Assembly (NCBI GenBank): GCA_020064725.1
Contig: JAGTWJ010000006.1
Location: 1,550,001-1,614,000, forward strand
Direction of reading: 5' to 3'
From: Drechslerella dactyloides
Taxonomy: Eukaryota > Ascomycota > Orbiliomycetes > Orbiliales > Orbiliaceae
DNA: 64,000 nucleotides
A program made the position numbers and the translations under genes. The notes under the pieces were generated by a model that was not told the DNA's origin, searched no databases, and worked only from the letters and a program-made list of their open reading frames with translations. Shown in pieces: positions 1 through 12,233 of this stretch; position 1 is the first letter of the stretch, and every line of letters starts with the position of its first letter.

Positions 1-3000
1 AACTCGGATTTTTGATTCAGACAAACGGTGAGCTCTACTTGACAGATAGCAAGCGCAGCTATCGCACCGTTGACGGCTGATTTTTAAAATTTAAAATTTT
101 CCAGTGTTTGCAAAGCGCTGAGTTGGCTGGCGTGCCGTCGCCTGATTCGCTGTCGACCCGCAGGAGGAGGAAAAACGAATAACAGAAAGTTATGCAAGCT
201 CGCCTTCCCTCTTCGCTTGTGCCTCCCCTTATCAAGAGCTATCATGCAGCCCATGCGATACGACAATCGATCAGCGGGCCTTTTTGGGGGGCCGCCTGGC
301 AGGGAAGCGGACGTCCACGGGCGTGAATGAATGGACGTGCTAGTGACCGGTGCACGCAACTTCGAAACTCGGACTCAGACAGACTCGCTGTGACACGTCC
401 GGTGTGTTTTCAGGCGGCCGGCTAGCTACCGGAGCGAGTAAGCCTGAGATTAGCTTGGCTGTCGATTGGCTAGATGGAATCGACGATATCCTTGGATTGG
501 GGCACGCATTATATGCATGGGTCCACGAGAGTCAATGTCCACAATATACGAAGCTGAGTATACTGCTGTGTAAGGTATGCGCATGTAGCACAGCATACGT
601 ACATGCCTGCTTCCTTCTTGCAGAGGCCTGTTCGGTGTAAACAGTCCAAGTATCCGATCTCGACGAGACATAAAACTGCCCCCAGGTCCGACAATTGCGC
701 AACCTTGATATCATCGGCCTCGTGGTGTCCGTGCGAGTACACCGAATGATCGTGTGCATGCACCACTGTATCGGATACGCAGCCTGCGTCGGAGTCGAGT
801 CGCTTCGATTCGGGCGGATGTTGGAAAGAGCTAGAGGAGCAGCCAGCTGAATCCGAGTGCCGGGCGCTGATGCGTTGGCCATGACATAAGCCACCTTCGT
901 CGTCCTGATGAGGCACTCGCAAGCCCGACAGGGAAGCGAGGCGTTCTATTTTTAACTCCTCCCTAGCCCCAAAGCTCCCCGAGCACGCACCGGTTTTGAA
1001 CCGAGCGGCGAGTGCTTGCCTACGAACACTCCGTACACACTCCGGACTCCGAACTTGACGCTGCAAGGCCATGTTAATGCGGCCACAGCCTGCCTGCCAG
1101 CCTATGACGCTGCGGTATCGTGTCGACATGACGGATGGATCCAGCACGGTGCGGGCTCTGAAACCGCGCGCTGCTTCCAAACATTTCTAACGGGAAAGAA
1201 GAACAACAGGCGTGGATGAGAATCCTAGGGCGGGCTTTCCCTTCCGGGTAGCTCGTATATTGTCACGACGGTGGCATTCGAGTGTCATGTCACTGTTACG
1301 TGGGTTACTTTCCCACACGCTGGGAGGCCTTGCTCGCGCGATACCAAGCGGGCGATCAACTGGCTGGGTGCAATCTCATTTCAGCGAACACCACACCAGG
1401 TATTCTTAGAGATCACCAAATCGATAGACCAACGTCCTATTTCTCGATGCGGGAACAAAAATAACGAAGGAGGGAAAATTTTTTCCTACTTCATGCCGAT
1501 GCAAAATGACATATTGGGAATATCGTCGACGTGAATGAAGCAAGTGAGTTTTGCGCATCTCCGAGGATTCCAACGGTATCGATCCGGTCGGAAGAACGAC
1601 GGACAAACCTGGATGCAGGAGGCTATTCCATACATTAGCCTTCCCGAGATATCATGCGGAGGCTGAAGAGGGCGATTCGATTCAGATGCAAACTCCTACA
1701 TACACTCCGGACCTTCTTGCAATGCATCCATATGACATATGGTCGCTCGCTCGCTAACCGCTTCAGTCGACGTTGCGCAGCACAGCTCTGGGGATGAAAA
1801 TTTTCGAGAGCTCACGTTTCAGCGGATGCGAGATGCAGCTGTATGCATCCATCCATCGATGCATGATATCCCCGCGGCATGAACGGAGGGAATGTCAACA
1901 AGATATGATGTGGCTCCCCGAGATTGCATTGATACCTAGCCTAGCAGCCAGATCGTTGACTACCCGTAGCTAGCTTCCTTCCTGGAACACAGTTCTCCAG
2001 AGGAGACATGACGCGCGCCGTCTTGCACGAGTGGTGTGTATTTTGTCCGGTCGCGTCTGGTACGTATGTACCGTGTGACCAGAATTTTAGCTCCCGAACC
2101 GTATTCCGTGGTGCGGACGGAGTACAGGTCCTGCACACCCACACGCTGTACTCCGCATCTCGCTCGCCCGGGTTGAAACTTATAAACAGAAAAATAAGGG
2201 AAAGCAAGACGGGCGTCTCGCTTGCAAGCGAGAGCCCGACATGTGGCCTGATTGCGCTGATGCTCATCGCGGTGCATGATACCGTGGGGGATATTACCAT
2301 CACGTCTAGTTTACCGGATGCATTGCATTCGCGCACACACGGGCGGTGCGCCCAAGTTGTAGATCTCTGTAGTTATCTCGCAAAACGCCAGAATCTGGCC
2401 CGTAGATTACCTAGACCCTGCGTGCGGATGTCACTCATTTTCCTGAAACTCGCAGCTATGAATGACATTTTTCTTTTATTAATTTGAGCTCGGGCGTGCG
2501 TGCTGCTCGCTGTTGCTAATTTTGTCACTATTAATGGGCAGAGTAAGGTAATACTGTCGTGATATCGGTTGATTGAGACGGTTGACTTGTAGCCTCGGCC
2601 GCCGGGCTGGTTAGCGCAGCTCAGTCGAGGCCGCCCCGAAGCAAGGGCTCAGGCTGCGATCTTGCAAAAAACGCCAAGAAAGGAGCAATATCTGACGCGA
2701 GGAGACGAACGTGACAACCTTGAGTGCAAGGCGCGAAATTACGAACGGGGCCCGGATTAGATTGAAGGTATCCGCACCATAGCCGCACTAGCTCGCACAT
2801 GTGTAAAGTGTGCTATTCAGAGATAGCTAGCTGGCGGGTTTCGTTCGACGACGCACTTTCCTCGGTATGGACATTTTCTGGACGAGTATGAAGTTTCTGG
2901 TAATTTCAGCGCTGAAATGGGGATTGAATGAGCCTTATTGCGTGCGTGCCTTTGCAGCATAGTATACAGGTGCGTATCATACCTATCTTAGCTTGCATGC

Positions 3001-6000
3001 ACGGTTGCTTGGCTATTTAGCCCAGGCCATGCCAATAACTAATTGTCCTGATCGTCCGAGCTTGAGGTCTCGTGGACAGCAGGTATGTTCGTGCTAATGA
3101 TATCAATATTGGCGGCGTGGAATGTGGGCAATGCGGAACGAGCATTAGCGGCATTTGAATCGACGTAATTGCCCGGTAGTCACTCAACGTCAAGTCGTCT
3201 TGGTTGGTCAGTATTATTGGGGTTCCGCGTGTGTAGGGCGTCTAGCTTATAGCTCCGAAATTTGAAGCCCCCCCCCTTGCTTGCTTGCTTGCCTGCCTTA
3301 CAAAGCTATAGAGTCGATCGCAGAGCGGTTTGCCGCTCACAGACAGAAATATAGCTGACCGTACGATCCGGGAAAACCTTATAATGGGAATTTAGGATGC
3401 GCATACGATTTCGAATGCAACAGTCGGGCAACAGTGAACCAACAGTCGAATCAAAGCTGTACGAAATATATACTTCTTGGGTAGCTAAGCTGAGCTTCGT
3501 GCATGCACACAGAATACGTGCGCTGCATGGTACATAGCACTTGCACAGATAATATCAGCCCTGAGACGGATGTTCGGGGAGATTTAGCGTTGCTGCTTTT
3601 AATATCAAAATCAACCAACTATAGCGGATTGATTGCAACTCTGGGGTATCAGGCTTGCGGTTATGTACGTATGGAGGCCCGGTTAGTGTGGTGAGATCTG
3701 ACTGATTATCAGCGGGCATAATCGATAGCTGCAGGTCATCCTCGATTAATTGGGCCAGATCAGACGTAACATGCGTTTAGGAATACGGGGTTGCAGAGCA
3801 CAGCAGCACACCGCACCGCACCGCAGCATGCTATGTATGTAGCTTTGGCGGATTTTTTTCTTTCCCTGGGAGGTCGCATTTGAAAGTTCCGTTGATTAGG
3901 TGCTGTGCGCGTGTTATAGCCTTGGTTATGTCGAGTGACCACCAATCAGTTTTTAAAAAGGGTGCGTGTCGGGGTGGCATGAAATTCTAGCTGCAGTCAT
4001 AATCATGCGCGCGGACAGCTTGTATGTTAGTTAGGCAGGAGGCAAGCTTAGCTTAGCAGGGAGGTCACTCGCGCTGATAGTATACTACTGAAAAGTACCT
4101 CTACACGTACACCTATACACTTATTGATATTATGATAGCATTGTCGTACTCGGTGGTGCACATATCTGGAGTGTATATAATTGCATACGTCGACGCATGC
4201 AGAGTGCCCGACAGAGAAAGGGTTCATCGATCTCGTATCCAGGAGCGCCAAAAAATGGAGCATATGCTAATTGACGTGAAATGCCAGTATTCAATACATG
4301 GAAATTTCCGTAGGTCCGTACTTTCGACCAATTGCCCGGTCAATTAATCGCCCGGCCGTCTGGGGGATTGTGGCTCGATATGACATGATTAATATCCGAA
4401 TTATCAGCCATTGCCTTGCTGTACACGTCCCGCGATCCGCCTGCGAGGGGGAGGCCGAGCAGCACGGCCGAAGGAACTGCTAAAACGCGACTAAGCTCAG
4501 CTAAGCTAAGATACGTGGGCTATAGCCAACTATTCGTATCGAAATATGCAGGCGAAGGAACGTAGAGCACTGCGTAACGCAAGGAGTGCAATGGCAATAG
4601 TTCATTAATTAAATTTTATATTGGTGAACTAGTATGCTGGGATAAAACTCGGGGACTAGCACGCTTTCGACGAAAGTTCGAGTTTTACATATGCTTAGTT
4701 ACCAGGAAATGCAATGTGCAATAAAATGCCGAGGGAATAGAATCGAGATTAAAAACCGTTGGGAGGTATGAGGAATTCTGGGACGTTGGCTGATATGGAG
4801 GCTAGTAAACTGGATACCTGGATACCTTACCTAGCTGGCCGGCCTGGCCGGCTGGCGAGCTCGAGAGGCTAGAGGATAGCGCTAGTAGATGTAAAAGGTG
4901 CTATGGCTAGTATAATGTACGTGTCGTGATCCGTCTGAAATATGTGCATATGCTTGGTGACCGGTGAATTCAATTTAATTGCTATCTCGACGACCGATCG
5001 ATTGCTTCATGCACGATCGAAATCAACGTCACATCGATGGCGATTTCCGTAGCCGCTATCCAGGAGACGGGATTTGCATTTCTGGTCTCATTTGCCATCG
5101 AGCTGATGCTGCGCTGGATATCGTCCTCGACTCCTGCGTGCTCGGGTTTAGGAGGATTTTGTTACGAAATAGTCTGCCGTCGGTGCTGAGTTTATGCACC
5201 CCTGCGGACAAGGCGCAGGCTGGAACCAACACAGACCTTTTCTCGACGGCCATCTTACGAGGGACGACCGACCGACTCACTGACTCGATCGAGTGCTCGA
5301 CGCAAGGGAGACGCACAGAAAAGCACCGATCTGCTGTAACGAGAGGAGGGCAGCTGGATACGTTTCGGAGGGCCTGTCTGGGTGTGGAGAGCAGCCAGCA
5401 GTGATCGAATGGCCTGCGACGACCGTGAAGGGTGACCCATACACGCAAATTTGCGTGGAGGAAGGGACTAACCCGGCCGGAGTGCTGATGCGAGGGACCG
5501 CCCCTGTTCTTTTCCTGCCGAGTCCCCGGGCGCGAGGCATCAGTCAGCCCAGGGCGGCCAAGCCCAGGGGAAGAGGGCCAGACGCCAGGGCGGACGAGGG
5601 CACACATTCCAGCCCCAATGGCGGGTGCCCAGTGGTCGTCTCGTGCATGCTGTGGCAGCTCTGGCACCCCGTAATTTCAGAAATTCGGCACTAGCACCGT
5701 CAGAAATGATTACATGGGAAATGTGGAACAATGCCCTCTGGCTGTTTGATCAGGATAGTGCATGCTTTCCCAGGCCAGTAGCAGGAGCAAGAAACTGGAT
5801 CATACAAATCTCATATTCCTTTTTCTTGCACTTGCTGGTTTTTCTTATTTCTCCCCTTCGGTGGGCTTGCATGCATGCATTCTGGTCTGCCCTGCCTGCC
5901 TGCGTGCTCTGTCTGCTCTGCTCCTCTGCTTGGATAGAAGGCCGTACGTGGGAAATAACAGACATCCTCAGAAAGTATTTATCGATTGCAGCTCCCTGTT

Positions 6001-7693
6001 CTCGGAATCCCGAAATCTCTCTTCTCTTCCTCTCTTCTTTCTTTTTTACTACTCTCACTCCTTCGACTATCACTATTTATACAAATACACATCCTCACGC
6101 TCCCTTCTCGCATTATATATTATATCTTGTATGACACCAGAAAAGTTAGACTTGATAACCAAAAGCATCACCGCCCTTCTCGACGAAGCCTCGACGTACC
6201 TTTCCACACACACATCCAACCAAACTTCTCATCCCACTCGATCAAGATCAACCCAACGTCACTACACTCCAACAAGATAAAATATAAAGAATTATCATAG
6301 GAAAGAAAGAAACACTGGGATCCAGTTATAGATATATCCAACCATCCGCCTTGTTATCCAATCCCAGCTATTAATAACGAATTCTATTTGCATTGGCCGC
6401 TTCGATTACCATACGCCGCCGCTATCACAACTTTCTTTCTCCCCAGTCATTTTTTAAATATTTGACGAACTCTTTCCAATCTTCCAATCCCCACTTCGAT
6501 TGAATCTCTCCTGTCTTTTGTCGTCTGCATATCGCTTGGATCTTAAGCTCTTGTATCAGCTCTTGTTTGTTCTCCAGACAACGCCTCAAACTCAGCTCCA
6601 GCAGTCGTACCATATCGTCAGTACCGGACAGGCTCCAGTTTATTTTCGATAATCCGGAACGCTATCAGTGCGCAATTCTCACACAATCGAATCGTCAAGC
6701 TTTCTTCTCTTTTTCTTGCTATCTGGGTTGATTTTCCAGCACTTTACCCCGGGAAATCAGGATAAAAAGCGGCAACAGCTCGGATAACTCGACACGACAC
6801 CACAGTTCGCAAGCTTGGAACGCACGAGATCTGGTCATTTTTGCCGGGTCCTCGCCTCTCTATTCTATAACATCAAACAACCCAGGGTAGAATTGGACGC
6901 CGTTCCGATTCCTACCCTTTTTACCGCGGTTCCGTTTCAATAATTCGCGCTGGCTCCATTACTGTACAAGGTGAGTGATTAAATCGAAAGAATTGCAATA
7001 AAAAAAATTTCTCGAATGCCATGCCGATGCGTGGTCGTACGTATGCCTGGCGTATCCCTCCCACCGGCTCGCTCGGGTATCCCTATCGGCGGCTTGTGAT
7101 ATCGATATGCCGGCTCCTGTTTCAACTGCTGTTTCCATCTTATTTGAAATACCTAGCCGGCCAGCCAAGCGTACAATTGCGTCGTTCCTCGTCTTGTCGA
7201 GCAGGGTAGTAGACCGACGGACATTTGGCGTTCGAACATGCGATCGTTGAACCTGGCCAGCGCACCCTGTCCGATTTTTGATTTTGCTCTATCGCTCGTT
7301 CGTTTTTTCCCACCGGTCCGCCCGATAAGAGCAGGGAGCCACATCGGCCTGCGCTTGCCTGCCTGCGTGCATTGCTTTTGGCGCCAGCTACGTGCACGCA
7401 CACACACAGACAGGCACGCACGGTACTGTCGGTCGAGCTCCGTCCCTCGGTCATATACGACTGGGAGGTGACTCGGCGCCCCTGCTATCATGGGCGTCGA
7501 ACGAGTGTTTTATGTGAGAGTCTGCAATTTCAAATTGCTGTGTTGCACCGCTGCTCGGACTCAGCTGTCACGGCGGCCTCGGCAGCGAAAGACTTCCATC
7601 TTGTGCTTCCATCTCTCTGCCCTTCGTTTATACATCCATCCATCCGTTCGTCCGTGCATACATACAGTATGACATCGGCCCTGTCTTGCATGA
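1..7693. other. Gene-poor region upstream of the GATA-factor gene
   Basis: I see no supportable gene here. Open frames are short, overlap on both strands, and show no recognisable domain. The stretch holds simple-sequence DNA: a run of nine C at 3268-3276 followed by TTGC repeats to about 3292, and GC-rich palindromic bases near 4837-4862. From about 5.8 to 7.7 kb the plus strand becomes strongly pyrimidine-rich, as in long fungal promoters and leaders. A consensus donor GTGAGT at 6971 could end a non-coding first exon of the downstream GATA-factor gene, since the preceding frame contains a stop and no ATG. Confidence 0.6.
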
Positions 7694-7804
7694 CTTGGCC
7701 TGTCTTGTGTTCGTCGTGAGATTACATTGTCTTCGCTTGATTGCCCTCTCGCTGCCGCATTGGCTTCAGCCAGCTTACTTACGTCTGCTTGTGTGCCACT
7801 ACAG

Positions 7805-8210
7805 GAACCTTACCACCACCACTCTCAGCCTGAGATACCTCGTCTTCCCAGCCCGCATCAGCTGTTTGACCTTCCTCGCCATCACCAGTCGTCGGACGAC
7901 GAGCCCAGGCTGTTGCCTGCGATAGACGGCTCCTCCAGGTCATCCTCGAGGTCGCCGCTGCTATCGCTACCGGCGCTGTCAGTCCTGGCGTCCGTCGCTG
8001 CTCCCACGCCTGCACCCCCATTAAGGTAAGCAAGATCCCATCCTTCCGTCTTTGATAGTTCGAGATCGGATAGCTGTTCGGCAGCTCACGAGGGTCGACG
8101 GGACCGAATGCTGACGTTGATGACACAGGCAACCTAATGGGGGTGGTTACCCAATGCCGTTCGCGACCAGCTCTCCGAGTGCCAATCCACACGGCCAAGG
8201 AAATCAACCT
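7805..8210 (+). other. areB: Upstream exons giving a longer N-terminus of the GATA factor
   Basis: Two exons precede the GATA finger. The first (7805-8025) follows an acceptor ACAG at 7801-7804 and ends at donor GTAAGC. The second (8129-8210) follows acceptor ACACAG and ends at donor GTAAGT. Joined, they are one open frame rich in His, Pro and Ser that ends in GNQP. It then meets acceptor CCAACAG (9223-9229) in phase 0, directly before PICQNC of the zinc finger. The first in-frame ATG is 8154, giving 19 extra residues and a 294-residue isoform; no in-frame ATG lies between the TGA at 7691 and 8154, so the first exon is either untranslated or is joined to an ATG exon I did not find. Multiple areB transcripts with different N-termini are known in Aspergillus and Fusarium. 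The exon structure is seen; use of both is inferred. Confidence 0.6.
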
Positions 8211-8705
8211 GTAAGTAGATGCCTTGATCGCATGCTTTTTGTCGTTCTCCTTCAGCTCTTCATCCCGACGATATCCCGCAATCCTTCCACGCTTCAATCG
8301 TGTCCGTCTCGGCATGCACTGTTCGCCCGGTTGTGTTGCCCGTGGGCTGAAACGCCCTTCCACCGGCTTCCGACTGGTCGCCCGGGGCATCACGGCCGGC
8401 CGGACTCGAGTGTCTTCCAGGCCTCTGAGCAGACGGACTCTAGCAATCAGACCAAGCTCCTACCGGCTGGGCTTGCCCTGTCGGAGCGAGCTGGCCTGCT
8501 GCCCGTCGTGCCCGTCGTTCGCCTGCTGTTTCGAGAATTTTTCCATCCTGTCAAACCTCGTTCTTCCCCCTTACGCTGCCCGCTGTGCCAAAGGGTGGGC
8601 TTTTTATCTGGCCTGGGCTGCTCGTTCCGTGACGGTGCCTTCCCACCCTCTTATCAACCGTACGCACGCTGCATACATAAGCTGCTGGCCCCCATCCCCA
8701 TCCCG

Positions 8706-8746
8706 TATCATTAATCATATCATATCGTATCGTATCGAATCATATC
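8706..8746. promoter_or_regulatory. Cluster of six GATA cores in the internal promoter region
   Basis: Six TATC tetramers (GATA on the minus strand) occur in 41 bp as GTATC/ATATC pentamer repeats. They lie about 460 bp before the ATG of the short isoform and inside the intron of the long isoform. The flanking bases give GATAT or GATAC rather than the full HGATAR consensus, so affinity would probably be modest. Regulation by AreA-like or AreB-like factors is an inference. Confidence 0.35.
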
Positions 8747-9205
8747 GAGCATCGGGTCGGCCGTGGGCTGGACATTGCGCCAGAGATAGCGAGCAGCCGC
8801 AAGCCGATAAAACAGCCTCTGCTTGCTGCACCTGCCCCAGCCAGACAAGGCCTCCGGTCATTTCGTTCCTTCCCATTGGCCGTGCTCGTTTCTGTTCCAT
8901 TCGATCCTTTCTCCTGTTATATCTTCCCTGCATCTGTCGTTTTTTCAACTGCTTCGTTGTTCCTGTTCTGCAGCCCAGTTGTTTGTCGTCTGGGGGGAAA
9001 AAGTTTTTTTTACCTTTATTTTTTCTTCTTCTTCATCGAGCTTCCTCGTCGCTCGCTTTGCTTTTTCATTTGACCACGCTCTCTTTTGACTTCCCTTTCC
9101 CTTTTCAACCGCTGGCGAATCGTCGTTCTTCATTGTCGAGCTATTTCGTTTGTTCGGTTTCTTCGCGACGGCTTTACATAATTATAACATAGACTAACCG
9201 CTGAG

Positions 9206-10177
9206 ATGATGGCCTCTCACCCCCAACAGCCTATATGCCAAAACTGCACCACATCGACCACGCCGTTATGGCGCCGCGACGAGTCTGGAGCTGTCCTGTG
9301 CAATGCCTGCGGCCTCTTCTTGAAGCTTCACGGTCGCCCACGCCCGATCAGCCTCAAGACTGATGTCATCAAGAGCCGAAATCGTGTCAAGAACACTGGC
9401 CAGCCGCCCAAGCGCAAAGCTGTAAGTTCTTTTACCCTGTTCACCCCCTCGCCTGCTCGGCTGTCGGACACGTCCTCCCGCTGCATGGCTTCGCAAATCG
9501 CCGACTATTGAGCTCCAAGCTGACAGCTCTTTCTCTATCAGACGACCTTTGATTCGCCAGTCTCCGTTCCCAATGGAGGAGCTGATATTTCCCCGCCGAT
9601 GGCGTCAAGACCTACCCGGCCGCCGAGAGCGCCTTCCTCTGTTCCGAATGGATCTGTGTCGCCCCAGTCGCGGAGCGGAACACCCCTCCCGCAAGGTCCA
9701 TCCTTCTTCGACTCGATCGTTGCTCAAGACGCAATGCTAGAGCGGATGGGATCTCCCCTGCCTTCCCTGAACCTTAGTCACCCCTCGCCCGGCTCGACTT
9801 CCTCTCAGCACGATCGTCATTCCGAGCCACCCACCTATGACCAGCTCATGCAGGAGAACACCAAGCTCAAGACTCGGGTATCGGAGCTCGAGCTTGTCAA
9901 CGACCTCTTCCGTGGGCGTGTGGGAGAACTCGAGAGCAGCGAAGCCAACTCGCGTCGGTCCGAGATCACTCGACGGGAGATCGATGCTCAGCTTCGTATC
10001 AACATCGACGAGGGCCTCCGGCGAGAGGAAGACCTCAAGCGCAAGATCCGGGAACTGGAGTCCGAGCTCACCGACATGAGGGAGCAGGATGCCCACCAAC
10101 GCAAAAAGATGAGGGTATCCGACCTTGTCTCGATCGATGACGCTGCCACCCCGGGGACCCCTCAGTCGGCTGCGTGA
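9206..10177 (+). CDS. areB: GATA-type transcription factor with leucine zipper, AreB/ASD-4 type
   Basis: Exons 9206-9421 and 9542-10177, joined in phase 0 across a 120-nt intron (GTAAGT...CTATCAG), encode 283 residues. One C-X2-C-X17-C-X2-C finger uses Cys11, 14, 32 and 35 and is followed by the basic tail ending near PPKRK. A Pro/Ser-rich linker leads to a predicted coiled coil (about residues 165-260) beginning YDQLMQENTKLKTRVSEL. A single finger plus C-terminal zipper is the layout of AreB (Aspergillus), NreB (Penicillium) and ASD-4 (Neurospora), nuclear GATA-binding regulators that act with or against AreA in nitrogen regulation and also in development. The ATG pair at 9206 is the first start of the short form; a splice acceptor lies 24 nt inside this coding start and serves the longer isoform. 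Siderophore regulators such as SreA are excluded because they carry two fingers and no such zipper. Confidence 0.92.
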
Positions 10178-12233
10178 GCTCGACTTCGCTTAGAACTACC
10201 TGCAGACACCCGGCGTATCAGGCACTGATTCTCTTTTTATTCTTCTCGACTTCTCTTTTCATCACACTCATCATCTTGTTTTGGATAAGCGACCTCTATC
10301 TCTCTGCATTTGTTCGATAGTCATTCTGGCACCCTGCATTTCCTCTCGTCCCATAAAAAGAGCTGTCACGTTACGTCTTTCTTTTGTTTTCGAGATAACG
10401 ACCGGAACGACCCATCAAAAAAAGAAGGCAAAAAAACTTGTTTACACCAACCTGGATAAATCTCTTATCTTGTTCTAATATCGACGGCTACTCCATTCTT
10501 CCGTTCTAGCACACTCGCTTGGCCGACGCCGGGCTATCGGCAGCCGGCCTTCGCATCCATCGATCGGATTCGATTTCGATCAGATGCCTGTTGCACGCTG
10601 GCTCAAGATGGTCACCGCTAGGTGGACGTCCCTTTCTACGTGAGAATCGGATCCTTTTACCCATATTCATTGTTGCCGGAGTTTCGTGGAGTTGCTTTTC
10701 GTCATTCATCGTCGTCCTGTGGTCCCCTTTCGATTCTATTATTACTATACTTTTTTCTTTTTCACCCTCCGTCTTCCTCATCGGTGTACTATTGCTCCAT
10801 ACCTCCCTCTAACCCTATCTACCTATCCACATCCGCATTCGCCTCTTCGATTCTACGCATTCTCTCGGTATTGCTTTTTACTTTTTGTTATATTTTTCTT
10901 TTTTATTACTACAGTGTTATATTATATTAGGGGAGGGATGGGATTGCGATCTGCACTGGTTTATTTTGCTGTGCTTTGTGAATTCTGGGAGGGACTAGCG
11001 ATCTTATATACTATAGATAGACTCGTGCTTTGAGCAGATAAAATTTCAAAGTGGTCCTCACGGGCCTTGTTCGATACAGATTCTCGCTGGGTTGTATACT
11101 TGCCTACCTGTAGCATTGGTCGTATGAGAGCTAACATGGTTTCCACGGTCCTTGCAACTTTCCGGATGATAGCCTCGAGGACTAGACGCTGGGGGCTGCT
11201 CTAGTGAATCCAGATCGAGTGTATATGAACGGAGCCTCGACTTGTCGACGTATCGTATCTGGTAGGTCGTAGATGTCGAATTAATTGAGGCGTGATCGTT
11301 TGCAGTATGCATGCATGCGTGTGGTGAGCATGCGTGACCGCAGAGCGTCCGTATCGTATTATCGATCCGTCCGCCAACGAACGTACGTAGAACGCCTTGT
11401 GTCGGTACGAACGATAGATTTAGCTATTAATAATGCAAGGTTGTTTTGTATATGCTCCGTGATACGGTCTGGTGTACGGGCAGCCACGGCGCCCATTGGC
11501 TCCGTGCAGAATCGAATCCGAAGCAGCAAGACCTGCTCCGTCTCCTCGACATGCCAGATACATGCGGCTACTTTAGTTGCGCTGGGCCGGTGTGCCGAAC
11601 ATGACACTCACCAGCCACACATTCCACCAGCCACGGATCGGTATTCCAAACACGCTACGGGGAATGGAGGTGTGGCGGTGTCATCGCCCCGGGCGGCAGG
11701 GCGTTGTAAATGTTTGTCGCGTGTGAGTGACGTGCCAGATGCCGGGGCTCTCGAATTTAGTGCGGACGAGCTAGCCGGTTGCATGCTTTGCTCGCTGGGC
11801 AGATCATTCTCGTGTATGCACTACGCACTTCCCATCGACTGCTGCATCATCATCCCTTTTTACTTCATCAGCTTGAAGACGTAGCTGCTTCGAGTTTTCA
11901 AAGGTCATCTCCATCGCTGCCAAGGACGACAATGTTCACGGAACTGCACTTGTAACTCGCACCGGGGGCTGGCAAGCGGGAGAGATTGGTCATCCGCCGG
12001 CACGGTACGGAGCTACGTGGTCGCTGGCGACATCCTTACCGGGGTTCGAAGCTACGATAGATTCACGAGATCAGATCTCCCGGCTTAACCACGGAAGCTT
12101 GTAACATACTACATAGCACTTACTCGCATAGATACATACATATATACGGACTGCGCCTGCACGTGAACGCAGGAACGTCAACCCATCCGTACCGATTGTT
12201 CGGAGTTCGACTTTACGCACTTTATCCTCCGCG
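10178..12233. other. Intergenic region after the GATA-factor gene
   Basis: No supportable gene. The first 800 bases are pyrimidine-rich on the plus strand and probably include the 3' UTR of the GATA-factor gene. The rest (11.0-12.2 kb) has mixed composition with short open frames on both strands and no domain. It should hold the promoter of the PI 4-kinase gene. Confidence 0.6.

Noticed and set aside
509..1180. 223-codon frame on the minus strand
   Set aside because: Overlaps other frames on both strands, has no domain, and its composition matches the surrounding non-coding DNA.
2008..2487. 159-codon frame (+) facing a 131-codon frame (-)
   Set aside because: No domain or splice context; mirror-image frames of similar length are typical of stop-poor non-coding DNA.
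2603..2660. tRNA-like box A sequence (TTAGCGCAGCTCAG)
   Set aside because: No box B (GGTTCGANNCC) within tRNA distance and no cloverleaf stems.
5056..5667. 203-codon minus-strand frame opposite a 133-codon plus frame
   Set aside because: No recognisable motif; both frames seem a by-product of GC-rich DNA.
8224..9192. 322-codon plus-strand frame before the GATA finger
   Set aside because: It lies in the 1,019-nt intron between the upstream exons and the finger exon, is low-complexity and pyrimidine-driven, and is in conflict with the good splice sites.
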